A stretch of 64,000 nt of DNA from Caulobacteraceae bacterium (GCA_027487945.1 JAIYCQ010000017.1:1-64000), one strand, 5' to 3'. Counted from the first letter of the stretch, positions 21,701 through 30,825 are shown. A program made the numbers and translations. The notes: generated from the sequence alone by a model not told the origin.

Positions 21701-22240
21701 CGGCGGACGACCATGGTCACCGAGGCCATCGTCCAGGCCGAGGCCGGATCGGAGGCCTTCCGCATGGCCGGGGTGGTGCGGCGTCGCCAGGAGCGGGTGC
21801 AGCAGAGCGGCGACCGCTTCGCCTTCGTCTCCCTGTCCGACCCGACCGGCGAATACGAAGTGCTGTTCCCGCCCGAGGCGTTGCGCAAGTGTCGCGACGC
21901 GCTGGAGCCGGGCAAGGCGGTGCTGATCAAGGTCCGGGCCAAGTCCCGCGACGGCGAGGTCCGTTTCTTCGGCGACGACGCCGAGCCGCTCGACAAGGCG
22001 GTCGAGCATGTGGCCGCCAGCCTGCGGGTGCATGTCTCGCCGCAGTCGACGGAGATCGAGGCCCTCAAGAAGCGGCTGCTCGGGGCGGCGGCGCAGCGCG
22101 GCGGCGAGGTGGTGATCGTGGCGGGCCTGGGCGGCGGCCGCGAGGTCGAGCTCAAGCTCCCGGGCTTCTACAGTCTCGACGCCGCCCTGCGGGGGGCCCT
22201 GAAGACCGCCCCGGGCGTGGCCTATCTGGAGGACGTGTAG
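18800..22240 (+). CDS. dnaE: DNA polymerase III subunit alpha
   Basis: Catalytic subunit of the chromosomal replicase, 1146 residues, typical for DnaE1. An N-terminal PHP domain is followed by the polymerase core with the catalytic acidic motif PDFDIDF (Asp 406 and 408), [12 protein letters not shown], the helix-hairpin-helix region and an OB fold near the C terminus ([13 protein letters not shown]). In the PHP domain the first motif reads HLRVRSAYS, without the second His of an HxH site, suggesting no PHP nuclease activity. AAGGAG lies 7 nt before the ATG. Length and the absence of imuA/imuB next to it argue against DnaE2. Confidence 0.96.
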   Translation: MADAAVMENGFVHLRVRSAYSLLEGAIKAEAVGKMAAAADMPAVAVADRANLFGALEFSVATKDAGVQPIVACALPVTGIGEGRSERWARTPVIVLLAQNERGYLNLTELSSSAYLDVDPADEPCVPWAKVMQHAEGLLLLSGGPDGPVDPLFAAGKTEAGGAALAEMRRVFGDRLYVELQRHGLPEQGAAEPGLVAWAYDNDVPLVATNDVFFSQRDMYEAHDALLCIADGAFIGQDERRRVTAEHWFKPAAAMRALFADLPEACDNTLDIARRCAFMVNKRDPILPRFPTTEGRTEPDELAHQAAEGLRRRLEGLELAAGEGEYWARLEREIGVIQRMGFSGYFLIVSDFIKWAKAQGIPVGPGRGSGAGSLVAWALTITDLDPLRFGLLFERFLNPERVSMPDFDIDFCQERREEVIEYVQDKYGKGRVAQIITFGTLQARAVLRDVGRVMQLPLGLVDRLCKMVPNNPANPTTLAQAINIEPRLKQARDDDPSVAQCLEVALRLEGLYRNASTHAAGVVIGDRPLTELTPLYKDPRSELPATQFNMKWVESAGLVKFDFLGLKTLTVLDRAVKHLARRGADVDLGKLPLDDLPSYELMGSGQTVGVFQLESQGMRDTLRKMRPGSLEEVTALISLYRPGPMDNIDTFVDTKFGRRPMDVLHPSLEPVLKETYGVIVYQEQVMQIAQILAGYSLGEADLLRRAMGKKKKEEMDQQKARFVSGAAERGVDPAQASSIFELVEEFAGYGFNKSHAAAYALISYQTAWLKANAPVEFLAASMSLDISNTDKLAVFYQDARRFKVPVLPPDVNRSGADFDVTDGAVLYALGAVRNVGFAAMQHLVQVRREGGPFRDLFDFVERVDPRQVNKRALENLARAGAFDSLHSNRAQIVAAADVLIAHGQAEASDRNSDQLSLLGGEKTESSRPRLPRTEPWDQIRRLDEELAAVGFYLTGHPLEDMVDVLRRRRTTMVTEAIVQAEAGSEAFRMAGVVRRRQERVQQSGDRFAFVSLSDPTGEYEVLFPPEALRKCRDALEPGKAVLIKVRAKSRDGEVRFFGDDAEPLDKAVEHVAASLRVHVSPQSTEIEALKKRLLGAAAQRGGEVVIVAGLGGGREVELKLPGFYSLDAALRGALKTAPGVAYLEDV

Positions 22241-22366
22241 GGAAACGGGAGGCGTCGCCTGTTTTCCGCGCGCGTCCGGGCTTTCGCCGTCGGAAGTGAG
22301 TGACTGTCCCCTTTTTCCGGCTAGTCTGGCGTCAAACGGCCGTTCGAGCCGAGGGGGGGATATTCC

Positions 22367-23671
22367 ATGATCGATCTGCGCAGGGGCCTGCTGGCCGCCG
22401 CGACCGCGCTGGCCCTGTCCGGCATCGCCGCCACGGTTTCCGCCGCCGAGAAGCCGGTCGCGGTCGGGGTGCCCGCCGCCCGGCCCGAGGCCATGGGCTT
22501 TTCGTCCGAGCGTTTGGCGCGGCTCGACGCCGGGCTGCGCGCGGTGGTCGACAAGGGCATGGTGCCGGGCATCGCCACGGTGCTGGTCCGCCACGGCAAG
22601 GTCGTCCACACCGACATCTACGGCAAGGTCGACAGCGCCAGCGGCGCGCCGGTCGCCGCCGACACGATCTGGCGGATGTACAGCCAGACCAAGCCGGTGA
22701 CCGGCGTGGCCATGATGATGCTCTACGAAGAGGGCAGATGGCGGCTGGACGAGCCGGTGACGAAGTATGTGCCGGAGTTCGCCGGCCTGAAGGTGTTCAA
22801 GGGCCTCGACGCCGAGGGCAAGCCGATCCTCGAGCCGATCAGCCGGTCGGCCACCATGCGCGAGCTGATGACCCACACCGCCGGCTTCGCCTACGGCCTG
22901 GTCGCCGACACCTATGTCGACAAGGTCTATCAGGAGAGCGGCATGTTCCGCGCGCCGACCCTGGCCGCCGGGATGGCCCAGGCCGCCGGGCTGCCGCTGG
23001 CCAGCCAGCCGGGCACGGAGTGGAAGTACTCCATCGCCGTCGATATCCAGGGCTACATTATCGAGAAGCTGTCGGGTCAGAGTCTGCCGGACTTCATGCG
23101 CAGCCGCATCTTCACGCCGTTGAAGATGGTCGACACCGACTTCTGGGTTCCCGAGGCGAAGCGCTCGCGACTGGCCACGCTCTATGTGTTCAACCCGAAG
23201 ACCGGCCAGCTGATGCCGGCCGACGGCTTCATGGTGCTGCCGGTCGACCGGATCCCGACCGCGCCGAACGGTGGCGGCGGACTGGTCTCGACCATGGCCG
23301 ACTTCACCCGCTTCGCCACCATGCTGGCCAACGAGGGCGAGCTGGACGGCGTCCGCCTCCTCGCGCCGTCGACCATCCGGCTGATGGCCACGAACCACCT
23401 CACCGAGGACCAGCTGGCGAAGAAGCCGCTCGGCGACGGGGTCGGCTTCGGGCTGGGCGTGGCGGTCATCATGGACCCGGCGAAGGCCGGAACCATCGCC
23501 GGCAAGGGCAGCTTCAGCTGGGGCGGGGCGGCCGGCACCTGGTTCTGGGTCGATCCGGAGAACGACGTCGCCTTCCTCGGTTACATCCAGGTCCTGGGCG
23601 GCAGCCGCCTGCGTCTGGACGAACTGTCGGCGCAGCTGGTCTACCAGGCGCTGGTCGATCCGGAAAAGTAG
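22367..23671 (+). CDS. Serine hydrolase of the beta-lactamase class C / family VIII esterase type
   Basis: Exported hydrolase of 434 residues; substrate unknown. An N-terminal signal peptide of about 26 residues ends near VSAAEK. The active-site S-x-x-K motif is SQTK in WRMYSQTKPVTGVAMM, the Tyr motif is KYSIAVD, and WGGAAGT near the end fits the third motif. These features are shared by class C beta-lactamases, D-aminopeptidases and family VIII carboxylesterases; the overall pattern suits an esterase best. It is separated from dnaE by 126 nt with no clear terminator. Confidence 0.85.
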   Translation: MIDLRRGLLAAATALALSGIAATVSAAEKPVAVGVPAARPEAMGFSSERLARLDAGLRAVVDKGMVPGIATVLVRHGKVVHTDIYGKVDSASGAPVAADTIWRMYSQTKPVTGVAMMMLYEEGRWRLDEPVTKYVPEFAGLKVFKGLDAEGKPILEPISRSATMRELMTHTAGFAYGLVADTYVDKVYQESGMFRAPTLAAGMAQAAGLPLASQPGTEWKYSIAVDIQGYIIEKLSGQSLPDFMRSRIFTPLKMVDTDFWVPEAKRSRLATLYVFNPKTGQLMPADGFMVLPVDRIPTAPNGGGGLVSTMADFTRFATMLANEGELDGVRLLAPSTIRLMATNHLTEDQLAKKPLGDGVGFGLGVAVIMDPAKAGTIAGKGSFSWGGAAGTWFWVDPENDVAFLGYIQVLGGSRLRLDELSAQLVYQALVDPEK

Positions 23672-23687
23672 CGGGCGGGCGCCGCCC

Positions 23688-24506
23688 CTACTTCCTGCCG
23701 AGCCGGGGCATGGCCGGCCCGCGCAGGCGGCGCTCGCGGTCGAGCGCCTCGCCGGCCTCGTCGCGCTCACGGGCCGACATCAGCATCCAGCCCTGGCCCT
23801 TCAGCACCTCCAGCGGTGAGAAGCGCGCCTTGTAGGCCATCTTCTCGCTGCCGGGCACCCAGTAGCCCAGGTAGACGTAGGGCAGGCCGTTCAGGCCGGC
23901 CTGGACGATGTGGTCGAGGATGATGAAGGTGCCGAGGCTGCGCCGCTCCTGGCGCGGGTCGTAGAAGCTGTAGACCATCGACAGCCCGTCCCCCATCAGG
24001 TCGACCAGGATGCAGGCGATCAGGTCACCCGGGCCTCCGTCCTGCGAGGGGGTGCGGTACTCGATGACGTGGGTGCGGACGGCGGTGTCCTCGACCATGG
24101 CCACATAGTCGGGCCAGGTCATCTCGGCCATGCCGCCGTCGGCGTGGCGGGCCGTCAGATAGCGACGCAGCAGGTCGAACTGCTCCATCGTGGCCTCTGC
24201 CTCGACCAGATGGCGGCGGATGTCGACGTTGCGGGCCAGCACCTTCCGCTCCGAACGGCTGAACCGGTAGTCGCCGACCGGGATCCGGGCCGAGGTGCAG
24301 GCGCTGCAGCTCTCGCAGGCGGGGCGATAGGCGATGTGCTGGGAGCGGCGGAAGCCGGACTGCGTCAGGTTGTCATTGACCGAGGGGCCGTCGCCGGGGG
24401 GCAGGTGGGCGAAGACCTTCCGCTCCTCGCGCCCCGGCAGGTACGGGCAGGGCGAAGGCGCCGTGAGGAAGAACCGCATCCGTCTCGATGTGAAATGATG
24501 CGTCAA
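23688..24506 (-). CDS. bpt: Aspartate/glutamate leucyltransferase (Bpt)
   Basis: N-end-rule transferase that adds Leu to proteins with N-terminal Asp or Glu, marking them for ClpS/ClpAP. The 272-residue protein has the characteristic N-terminal region FFLTAPSPCPYLPGREERKVF and the cysteine cluster ACESCSACTSARIPV, and later LGYWVPGSEKMAYKARFSPLE. It is convergent with the serine hydrolase (16-nt gap) and lies downstream of motB on the same strand with a 93-nt gap. Confidence 0.94.
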   Translation of the reverse strand: MTHHFTSRRMRFFLTAPSPCPYLPGREERKVFAHLPPGDGPSVNDNLTQSGFRRSQHIAYRPACESCSACTSARIPVGDYRFSRSERKVLARNVDIRRHLVEAEATMEQFDLLRRYLTARHADGGMAEMTWPDYVAMVEDTAVRTHVIEYRTPSQDGGPGDLIACILVDLMGDGLSMVYSFYDPRQERRSLGTFIILDHIVQAGLNGLPYVYLGYWVPGSEKMAYKARFSPLEVLKGQGWMLMSARERDEAGEALDRERRLRGPAMPRLGRK

Positions 24507-24599
24507 TGCCCCGTCGCCTTGCGGCTCTCCTCAATCCCCGCAGGGATTAGCGCCCATGATTCCGAAAGGTGCAAGCAGGCATTGGGCGATCGTCGTTCG

Positions 24600-25505
24600 T
24601 CAATCCGGCGGCAGGACCGGAGCCTCGCGAAGCAGAATGATGGAGATGCGTCGGTTGCCGGCCAGCATGGGATCGTCAGGATACAGCGGATCCGAATTGG
24701 CCTTGCCGGCCACCTGGTAGACCCGGTCCGGATCGACCCCGAACCCCTGGAGAAGCTGTCGCGAAGCATCGGCGCGATCCGACGACAGTTTCCAGTCCGC
24801 CGATGCCGTCCGGCCGTTGGGGCTCATGTTGGTGTGACCACTGATGCTGATCCGGTTGGGCAGCTGATTGATCACGCGGGTCACGGCGCGCAGCAGGATC
24901 CGAGCCCGGTCGTTGGGGGCGGCGGCGCCTTCCTTGAACATTGAACGACCTTCCTGGTCGACCAGCTGGATCCGCAGGCCCTCCGGGGTCTGGTCGATCA
25001 TGATCTGTTTCGACAGCTCGGCCAGCTCCGGCATGTCCTGCAGCGCCTGGCGCAGGGACTGGGCGGCGGAGGCGAACGACGCCTCCTCGCGGGCCTGCAG
25101 TTCCTTGCGCAAAGCCTGCTCACTGGCCTCGTCCAGACTGCTCATGCCCGGGCTGCTGTCGTTCTGGCCGGTTTCCTTGACGTTGGCGGGGGCCTCCGGG
25201 GCCATCTGCTCGACCGTCGACATCGAGCCGGAGCTCTTGGCGCCATCGTCGCCCAGGGCTGTGCCGCCGAGGATGCCGCCCGAGCCGCTGGTGGTTTCCG
25301 ACACGCTGGCGGGGGCGAAGTAGTCGGCGATCCCGCGTTTCTGTTCCGGGCTCGTGGTGTTGATCAGCCACATCAGCAGGAAGAAGGCCATCATGGCGGT
25401 CACGAAGTCGGCGTAGGCGACCTTCCAGGCGCCGCCGTGGTGCCCCCCGCCGACGACCTTCTTGACCTTCTTGATCATGATGGGCGCGTCGCTGTTCAGC
25501 GCCAT
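24600..25505 (-). CDS. motB: Flagellar motor protein MotB
   Basis: Stator protein that couples ion flow to flagellar rotation. The 301-residue protein has one N-terminal transmembrane helix containing the essential proton-carrying residue Asp33 (AWKVAYADFVTAMMAFFLLMW), a linker rich in Ser/Gly/Glu, and a C-terminal OmpA-like peptidoglycan-binding domain (SISGHTNMSPNGR, LSSDRADASRQLLQ). motA is not adjacent. Upstream, a TTAACC/GGTTAA pair (25519 to 25554) might be regulatory but is not a full CtrA site. Confidence 0.94.
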   Translation of the reverse strand: MALNSDAPIMIKKVKKVVGGGHHGGAWKVAYADFVTAMMAFFLLMWLINTTSPEQKRGIADYFAPASVSETTSGSGGILGGTALGDDGAKSSGSMSTVEQMAPEAPANVKETGQNDSSPGMSSLDEASEQALRKELQAREEASFASAAQSLRQALQDMPELAELSKQIMIDQTPEGLRIQLVDQEGRSMFKEGAAAPNDRARILLRAVTRVINQLPNRISISGHTNMSPNGRTASADWKLSSDRADASRQLLQGFGVDPDRVYQVAGKANSDPLYPDDPMLAGNRRISIILLREAPVLPPD

Positions 25506-25601
25506 GGTGAAACCCCGCTTAACCTTGATCAGGAAGGTCGCCGCCGGGGGTTAAGATGGTGTTGAGTTCGTGCCGCCTTCGACACGCGATCTATGATCGC
25601 T

Positions 25602-25667
25602 GCTCAGGATGACTAGCCTTGAGGCGCGTCCCCCAATAGTCATCCTGAGCCGCCCGCGCAGCGGGCG
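25602..25667. repeat. Intergenic palindromic repeat (GTCATCCTGAGC type)
   Basis: A perfect 13-bp inverted repeat, GCTCAGGATGACT at 25602 to 25614 and its complement at 25638 to 25650, is followed by a second hairpin GCCCGC-GCA-GCGGGC. The CATCCTGAGC...GTGCCGAAGGACGC wording resembles dispersed intergenic repeats seen in many alphaproteobacterial genomes. It lies between the divergent motB and the oxidoreductase gene. Confidence 0.65.
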
Positions 25668-25698
25668 TGCCGAAGGACGCAATGAGGATGCCGCTCCA

Positions 25699-26556
25699 AT
25701 GAAGACCGCCTTTGTAGGCCTTGGCGTGATGGGCTTTCCGATGGCCGGCTATCTGGTGAAGGCCGGTCACGATGTGGCGGTCTTCAACCGCAGCCCGGAC
25801 AAGGCGGCCCGCTGGGTGGCGACCCACGGCGGCCGGGCCGGCGCGACGATCGGCGAGGCCTGCGCCGGGGCCGAGCTCGTGGCCCTCTGCGTGGGCAACG
25901 ACGACGACGTGCGGGGCGTCACGCCGCAGGTGCTGGCGACCATGGCGCCCGGCGGCGTCATCGTCGACCACACCACCACCTCGGCGAAGGTGGCGCGCGA
26001 AATGGCCGACCTTGCGGCACAGGACGGTCGCTGGTTCATCGATGCGCCGGTCAGCGGCGGTCAGGCGGGGGCCGAGACCGGCCAGCTGACCATCATGGCC
26101 GGCGGCGACGCGGCCGCCTACGCCCGCGCCGAGCCGGTGATCAGCGCCTACGCCAAGGCGGTGCGCCGCATGGGCGAGGTCGGTACCGGCCAGCTGACCA
26201 AGATGTGCAACCAGATCGCCATCGCCGGCGCCGTTCAGGGCGTGGCCGAGGCGCTTCACTTCGCCAAGCGCGCCGGGCTCGACACCGACGGCGTGCTGGC
26301 CGCCATCTCCAAGGGTTCGGCCCAGAGCTGGCAGATGGAGAACCGCTGGGCGACGATGAGCGAAGGCAGGTTCGACTTCGGCTTCGCGGTCGACTGGATG
26401 CGCAAGGATCTGGGCATCACGCTTGACGAGGCCCGGACCAACGGCGCCCGGATCGCCGCCACGGCCCTGATCGACCAGTTCTACGCCGAGGTGCAGGCCA
26501 TGGGCGGCAGCCGCTGGGACACCTCGAGCCTGGTGGCGCGGCTGGAGCGGGACTAG
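25699..26556 (+). CDS. NAD(P)-dependent beta-hydroxyacid dehydrogenase (HIBADH family)
   Basis: Oxidoreductase of 285 residues related to 3-hydroxyisobutyrate dehydrogenase and tartronate semialdehyde reductase. The N-terminal dinucleotide motif is FVGLGVMGFPMAGYL, the substrate motif is DAPVSGGQAGAETGQL, and the catalytic Lys lies in TKMCNQIAIAG. The ATG at 25699 is chosen because upstream in-frame sequence is intergenic repeat. It is a paralogue of the HIBADH at 33.4 kb, but stands alone, so its substrate is uncertain. Its stop overlaps the stop of the opposing gene (CTAG). Confidence 0.88.
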   Translation: MKTAFVGLGVMGFPMAGYLVKAGHDVAVFNRSPDKAARWVATHGGRAGATIGEACAGAELVALCVGNDDDVRGVTPQVLATMAPGGVIVDHTTTSAKVAREMADLAAQDGRWFIDAPVSGGQAGAETGQLTIMAGGDAAAYARAEPVISAYAKAVRRMGEVGTGQLTKMCNQIAIAGAVQGVAEALHFAKRAGLDTDGVLAAISKGSAQSWQMENRWATMSEGRFDFGFAVDWMRKDLGITLDEARTNGARIAATALIDQFYAEVQAMGGSRWDTSSLVARLERD

Positions 26557-27386
26557 GCCGCCGCCGCGACTGCGCCGTCGAACTCCGCTTGCCAGGCCGC
26601 CAGTTCATCCCGGTTGTCATGCTGCCAGGGATGGAAACCCGGGCGGTACCAGGCGAAGTAGGTCTTCCAGCCGCGCCGGAAGATGCCAGGCTTGCCCCAG
26701 ACGTAGTCGTCGACCGCCTTCAGGGCCGCCCTGGGTTCGTAGCCGTCGGCTTCGAGCAGGCGGGCGGCGTACAGGCAGATGTTGCGGCTGAACATCTTGG
26801 TGACGATGGCCATGGCCAGGCAGCGGCGGAGGTAGCGCTTCCAGGGCTTCCAGTCCTTCGTCACCTCCATGAAGACGTCGAAGGCGACCGCCTTGTGCTC
26901 GGTCTCTTCCATGGCGTGCCAGCGCCACATGCGCTCGATGTCGGGCGCGGCGCCGTCAAAGATCTTGGGGTTGTCCATGAAGACGTCGGCCATCATGGCC
27001 GTGAAGTGCTCGAGCGCGATGGTGGAGACCAGCATGCCCATCGGGCCGCGACTGCGGGCCATGGTGGTCCGCTCCTTCACCTGCGCCTCGATTTCGGCGA
27101 CCGGATAGCGCTCGCGGTCGATGACGCCGTTCAGGCCGTGGTGCTCGCGCGAATGGATGGCTTCCTGGGCGATGAAGTCCTTCGCGTCCTGCAGCAGCTT
27201 GCCGCTGAGCTGGCCACGATAGTTGCGCACCGCCTCCATGAACAGCCGCTCGCCGTCGGGAAAGGTCAGCGACAGGGCGTTGAACACGGCCGTGCCGACC
27301 GGATCGCCGCCCAGCCAATGGCCGGGGCGCGCCTGTTCGACGTCGAAACGGATGTCGCGGGGCTTGATATCGATGGGCGTGGTCAT
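26553..27386 (-). CDS. Predicted metal-dependent hydrolase (PF10118 type)
   Basis: A 277-residue protein resembling the uncharacterised PF10118 metal-dependent hydrolase family. Likely metal ligands lie in EAIHSREHHGLNGVI and in WHAMEETEHKAVAFDVF, spaced as in helical di-metal proteins. It is transcribed divergently from a TetR-type regulator with a 62-nt gap, so it is the likely target of that regulator. Function is unknown; a role with a lipid or hydrophobic substrate is only a guess. Confidence 0.82.
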   Translation of the reverse strand: MTTPIDIKPRDIRFDVEQARPGHWLGGDPVGTAVFNALSLTFPDGERLFMEAVRNYRGQLSGKLLQDAKDFIAQEAIHSREHHGLNGVIDRERYPVAEIEAQVKERTTMARSRGPMGMLVSTIALEHFTAMMADVFMDNPKIFDGAAPDIERMWRWHAMEETEHKAVAFDVFMEVTKDWKPWKRYLRRCLAMAIVTKMFSRNICLYAARLLEADGYEPRAALKAVDDYVWGKPGIFRRGWKTYFAWYRPGFHPWQHDNRDELAAWQAEFDGAVAAAA

Positions 27387-27423
27387 GGCGTCCTCGGGGA
27401 GGGAGGGCTAGGAAGGCGTATGC

Positions 27424-27445
27424 TGTCAGATTGGCCTTACCGACA
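27424..27445. promoter_or_regulatory. Candidate TetR-type operator
   Basis: A 22-bp imperfect palindrome centred on GGCC (27433 to 27436) has matching outer arms TGTC and GACA and inner G/C matches. It lies in the divergent gap, right before the regulator ATG at 27449, as expected for an autoregulated TetR pair. Confidence 0.5.
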
Positions 27446-27448
27446 AAA

Positions 27449-28051
27449 ATGTCAATAGAGCGCCCCGCGAGAATTCGCCGGTCTCCCGAGGCGGCGCGCG
27501 AGAACATCCTCGCCGCCTGCGAGGCGATCCTGCTGGAGAAGGGGCCGCAGGCGCTGAAGCTGGCCGACGTCGCCGCCGGCGCCGGGGTCGCCAACGCCAC
27601 GGTCTTGCACCATTTCGGCTCGATCGACGGGGTGCAGACGGCGCTGATGACCCGGATGATCCGGCAGCTGGTCCAGCGAATCGCCGTCGATTTCGGTCAG
27701 CACCAGGACACGGTCGGCCGCGTCGGCGCCGGAGCGCGGGCGCTGTTCGACGCCTTCGGGACCCGGGGCGGGGCGCGGCTGGCGGCCTGGCTGGAGCTGA
27801 CGGGCGAGGCGCGCCGTATGACCGCCATCCGCCAGGCGGTTCAGGAGGTCGCCGCCCTGCGGATGCAGCTGGACAGCCCCGTCGACGAGACGGCGGTGCA
27901 GGACTTCATGCTGGTCTGCGTGACGATGGCGCTCGGCGTCGGCCTGTTCGGCGAGACCATGGCCGAACTGCTGGGTCGCCCGCCGGAGCGCATCCGCGAG
28001 ATCGCGCTGGACCTGATCGAGGCGCGGATCCGGCAGGAGACCGGGGGCTAG
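27449..28051 (+). CDS. TetR/AcrR family transcriptional regulator
   Basis: A 200-residue DNA-binding regulator. The N-terminal helix-turn-helix is clear (ENILAACEAILLEKGPQALKLADVAAGAGVANATVLHHFGS in sense order), followed by an all-helical ligand domain. An in-frame TTG at 27431 could add six residues, but the ATG at 27449 is preferred and leaves the candidate operator outside the gene. It probably controls itself and the divergent PF10118 hydrolase. The 3' end is convergent with hemB; the two stop codons share CTAG. Confidence 0.88.
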   Translation: MSIERPARIRRSPEAARENILAACEAILLEKGPQALKLADVAAGAGVANATVLHHFGSIDGVQTALMTRMIRQLVQRIAVDFGQHQDTVGRVGAGARALFDAFGTRGGARLAAWLELTGEARRMTAIRQAVQEVAALRMQLDSPVDETAVQDFMLVCVTMALGVGLFGETMAELLGRPPERIREIALDLIEARIRQETGG

Positions 28052-29055
28052 GCCCCCAGCATCCGCGCCGCCCGAGGCGCGAAATAGGTGATCACGCCCG
28101 CGCAGCCGGCGCGCTTGAAGGCGCCCAGGCTCTCGAGGATGGCGCGCTGTTCGTCGATCCAGCCGTTCTGCGCCGCCGCCATGATCATCGCGTACTCACC
28201 GCTGACCTGGAAGGCGAAGGTCGGCATTGAGAATTCCTGCACAACCCGTTGAACAATATCGAGATACGGCATGCCCGGCTTGACCATGACCATGTCGGCG
28301 CCCTCGGCGATGTCGAGGGCGACCTCGCGCAGGGCCTCGTCGGTGTTGGCGGGGTCCTGCTGGTAGGTCTTCTTGTCCGACGGGCCCAGGGTGCCGAGCT
28401 TGCCCGAGCCGATGGCGTCGCGATACGGGCCGTAGAAGGCCGAAGCATATTTGGCGGCGTAGGACATGATCAGAGTGTTCTGAAATCCTTCGCTTTCCAG
28501 CGCTGCGCGGATGATGCCGATCCGGCCGTCCATCATGTCCGACGGGGCGAGGATGTCGCAGCCGGCGCGGGTCTGGACCAGGGCCTGTTCGACCAGACGT
28601 TCGATGGTCGGGTCGTTGGCGATGTCCCCGTTCTCGATGACGCCGTCGTGGCCGTGGTCGGTGAAGGGGTCCAGCGCCACGTCGCACATGATGCCGACCT
28701 CGGGGGCGGCGTCCTTCATGGCGCGGACGGCGCGGCAGATGACCCCGTTCGGGTCGGCGGCCATCGAGCCCGTGGCGTCCTTTCGGGCCCCGTCGATGTA
28801 GGGGAAGATGGCGATGGCCGGGATGCCCAGGTCGCGCGCCTCGACCGCGGCCTTGACGCAGTCGGCGACCGACAGCCGCTCCACGCCCGGCATCGAGGCC
28901 ACCGGGATGCGGCCTTCGCCCTCGTGGACGACCATCGACCAGATCAGATCGGCCGGCGTCAGCACGCTTTCGCGGACGAGCCGGCGGCTCCAGTCGGCCT
29001 GGCGCAGGCGGCGCAGGCGGGTGGCGGGATAGGGGGCGAGCGGGGCGACGGTCAT
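28048..29055 (-). CDS. hemB: Delta-aminolevulinic acid dehydratase (porphobilinogen synthase)
   Basis: Condenses two 5-aminolevulinate molecules to porphobilinogen in heme synthesis; the substrate is made by HemA (34.5 kb). The 335-residue protein has the Schiff-base lysine motifs YAAKYASAFYGPYRDA and MVKPGMPYLDIV, and a metal region CDVALDPFTDHGHDG where the multi-Cys zinc site of some HemB enzymes is absent, so a magnesium-type enzyme is likely. Its start overlaps the stop of the upstream membrane-protein gene by 4 nt. Confidence 0.96.
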   Translation of the reverse strand: MTVAPLAPYPATRLRRLRQADWSRRLVRESVLTPADLIWSMVVHEGEGRIPVASMPGVERLSVADCVKAAVEARDLGIPAIAIFPYIDGARKDATGSMAADPNGVICRAVRAMKDAAPEVGIMCDVALDPFTDHGHDGVIENGDIANDPTIERLVEQALVQTRAGCDILAPSDMMDGRIGIIRAALESEGFQNTLIMSYAAKYASAFYGPYRDAIGSGKLGTLGPSDKKTYQQDPANTDEALREVALDIAEGADMVMVKPGMPYLDIVQRVVQEFSMPTFAFQVSGEYAMIMAAAQNGWIDEQRAILESLGAFKRAGCAGVITYFAPRAARMLGA

Positions 29056-29534
29056 GGCTTGCGCGTTACGCCTTCACCGGCGTGACTGGCAAGTCGGATG
29101 ACGCCGATCAGCGGACCCACGACGGTCCAGAGTACGCCCACCAGCCCCAGGACGGCCGAGGCGATGACCAGGCCGATGACCTGCGGAACCAGCCGCCAGG
29201 CGCTGACGTCGATGGACCAGGCCAGAAACTGAAGGCGCGCCAGGTAGACGCCGGAGCCGTTGCGCAGGCCGTCGATCTCGATGACCGTGGCCGCGATCCC
29301 CGCAGCCAGCGCGGCGACAATCAGCACGAACGCCACCCAGAAGATGCCGATCTGGGCGTTCAGGTGCCGTCGCACGCCCGGTGAGACCTGGCCGCGCGAA
29401 ACCAGGGCGATGATCAGCGCGGCGAGGCCGGTCAGCCCCACCGTCAGCACAGAGGCCGCCAGAAGGCCGTAGCCGGCGAAGGCGATGGCCCTGTCGGCGC
29501 CGGATCTCTTCAGCAGGGTGTTGGTCACGTTCAT
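29052..29534 (-). CDS. Hypothetical membrane protein upstream of hemB
   Basis: A 160-residue protein with four predicted transmembrane segments (around residues 17 to 45, 65 to 90, 115 to 135 and 130 to 150). The fold resembles small DUF4870-like membrane proteins, but I cannot name the family with certainty. It overlaps hemB by 4 nt and is probably cotranscribed with it. Confidence 0.7.
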   Translation of the reverse strand: MNVTNTLLKRSGADRAIAFAGYGLLAASVLTVGLTGLAALIIALVSRGQVSPGVRRHLNAQIGIFWVAFVLIVAALAAGIAATVIEIDGLRNGSGVYLARLQFLAWSIDVSAWRLVPQVIGLVIASAVLGLVGVLWTVVGPLIGVIRLASHAGEGVTRKP

Positions 29535-29641
29535 CCTTGGGCCTGTTCGCGGTCGTTGACAGGGTGCGCCGCCGGCGTCAGGTCATCAACCGCATTGAAC
29601 GGGCCGGGGCAGACCCGTGCCGCAGAGGAGGCTTGCCGCGC

Positions 29642-30781
29642 ATGGATTTCTCGCTGACCGACGATCAACGCGCGATCCAGGAGATGGCGCTGGCCTTCGC
29701 GCGGGACGAACTCGCCCCGCATTCGGCGAAGTGGGACGAGGAGAAGCACTTTCCGGTCGACGTCATGCGCGCCGCCGCCGGCCTGGGCTTCGCGGGCATC
29801 TACGTCCAGGAGGACGTCGGCGGCTCGGCCCTGAGCCGGCTCGACGCCTCGATCATCTTCGAGGCTCTCAGCTACGGCGACGTGCCGACCGCGGCCTATC
29901 TGACCATCCACAACATGGCGTCATGGATGATCGACCGTTTCGCGTCCGAGGACCTGCGCGCCCGTTACCTGCCGCGGCTGACCAGCATGGAGCTGATCGC
30001 CAGCTACTGCCTGACCGAGCCGGGCTCGGGCTCCGACGCGGCGGGCATGCGGACGACGGCGAAGAAGGACGGCGACCACTACATCCTGAACGGCGGCAAG
30101 GCCTTCATCAGTGGCGCCGGGGTTTCGGATGTCTATGTCGTCATGGCGCGGACCGGTGGCGAGGGGCCCAAGGGCGTCTCGACCTTCGTGGTCGAGAAGG
30201 GCCAGGAGGGCCTCTCCTTCGGCGCCAACGAGCGCAAGATGGGCTGGAACGCCCAGCCGACGGCCCAGGTCAATTTCGACAACGTCCGCGTCCACGAGAG
30301 CAACCGCGTCGGCCAGGAGGGCGAGGGCTTCCGCTTCGCCATGATGGGCCTGGACGGCGGACGGCTGAACATCGCCAGCTGCTCGCTGGGCGGCGCGGCC
30401 TTCGCGCTCGACACGGCCAAGGCCTACATGGAAACCCGCAACCAGTTCGGCAAACCGCTGAAGGAGTTCCAGGCCCTGCAGTTCAAGCTGGCCGACATGG
30501 CCACCGAGCTGGAGGCCGCCCGGCTGATGGTCCGCCGCGCCGCCGACGCGCTCGACAAGCGCGACCCGCAGGCGACGAAACTCTGCGCCATGGCCAAGCG
30601 TTTCGCCACGGATGCGGGCTTCTCGGTGGCCAACGACGCGCTGCAGCTGCACGGCGGCTACGGCTATCTGCAGGACTATCCGTTGGAACGGATCGTGCGC
30701 GACCTGCGCGTCCACCAGATTCTCGAGGGCACCAACGAGATCATGCGGGTGATCATCAGCCGGGAGATGTTCCGGCAGTGA
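29642..30781 (+). CDS. Acyl-CoA dehydrogenase, probable isobutyryl-CoA dehydrogenase
   Basis: FAD-dependent dehydrogenase of 379 residues. It starts MDFSLTDDQRAIQEMALAFA and carries the FAD/substrate motifs CLTEPGSGSDAAGMRTTA and GGKAFISGAG, LHGGYGYLQDYPLERIVRD and the C-terminal EGTNEIMRVIISRE. The neighbours HIBCH and HIBADH are consecutive enzymes of valine breakdown, so isobutyryl-CoA (2-methylpropanoyl-CoA) is the likely substrate. The next pathway gene is separated from it by a toxin-antitoxin pair. Confidence 0.9.
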   Translation: MDFSLTDDQRAIQEMALAFARDELAPHSAKWDEEKHFPVDVMRAAAGLGFAGIYVQEDVGGSALSRLDASIIFEALSYGDVPTAAYLTIHNMASWMIDRFASEDLRARYLPRLTSMELIASYCLTEPGSGSDAAGMRTTAKKDGDHYILNGGKAFISGAGVSDVYVVMARTGGEGPKGVSTFVVEKGQEGLSFGANERKMGWNAQPTAQVNFDNVRVHESNRVGQEGEGFRFAMMGLDGGRLNIASCSLGGAAFALDTAKAYMETRNQFGKPLKEFQALQFKLADMATELEAARLMVRRAADALDKRDPQATKLCAMAKRFATDAGFSVANDALQLHGGYGYLQDYPLERIVRDLRVHQILEGTNEIMRVIISREMFRQ

Positions 30782-30790
30782 GGGATGTGT

Positions 30791-30815
30791 TATTCTGACC
30801 ATTCTGGTCAGAATA
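30791..30815. promoter_or_regulatory. Perfect palindrome, candidate TA operator
   Basis: Two perfect 10-bp arms, TATTCTGACC at 30791 to 30800 and GGTCAGAATA at 30806 to 30815, enclose a 5-bp spacer (ATTCT). It lies 10 nt before the antitoxin start, where Phd/YefM-type antitoxins bind to repress their own operon. Confidence 0.75.
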
Positions 30816-30825
30816 TGGAGCGGTC

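Noticed and set aside
18713..23770. Very long open frame (about 1685 codons) antisense to dnaE and the serine hydrolase
   Set aside because: Typical high-GC shadow frame; low-complexity Arg/His/Gln/Asp-rich translation, no domains, and two genuine genes on the other strand.
24503..24769. 88-codon minus-strand frame between bpt and motB
   Set aside because: Overlaps the motB 3' end in another frame and has no recognisable product.
25519..25554. TTAACC and GGTTAA near motB as a CtrA site
   Set aside because: The halves are inverted and 24 bp apart, not TTAA-N7-TTAA; only weak half-sites.
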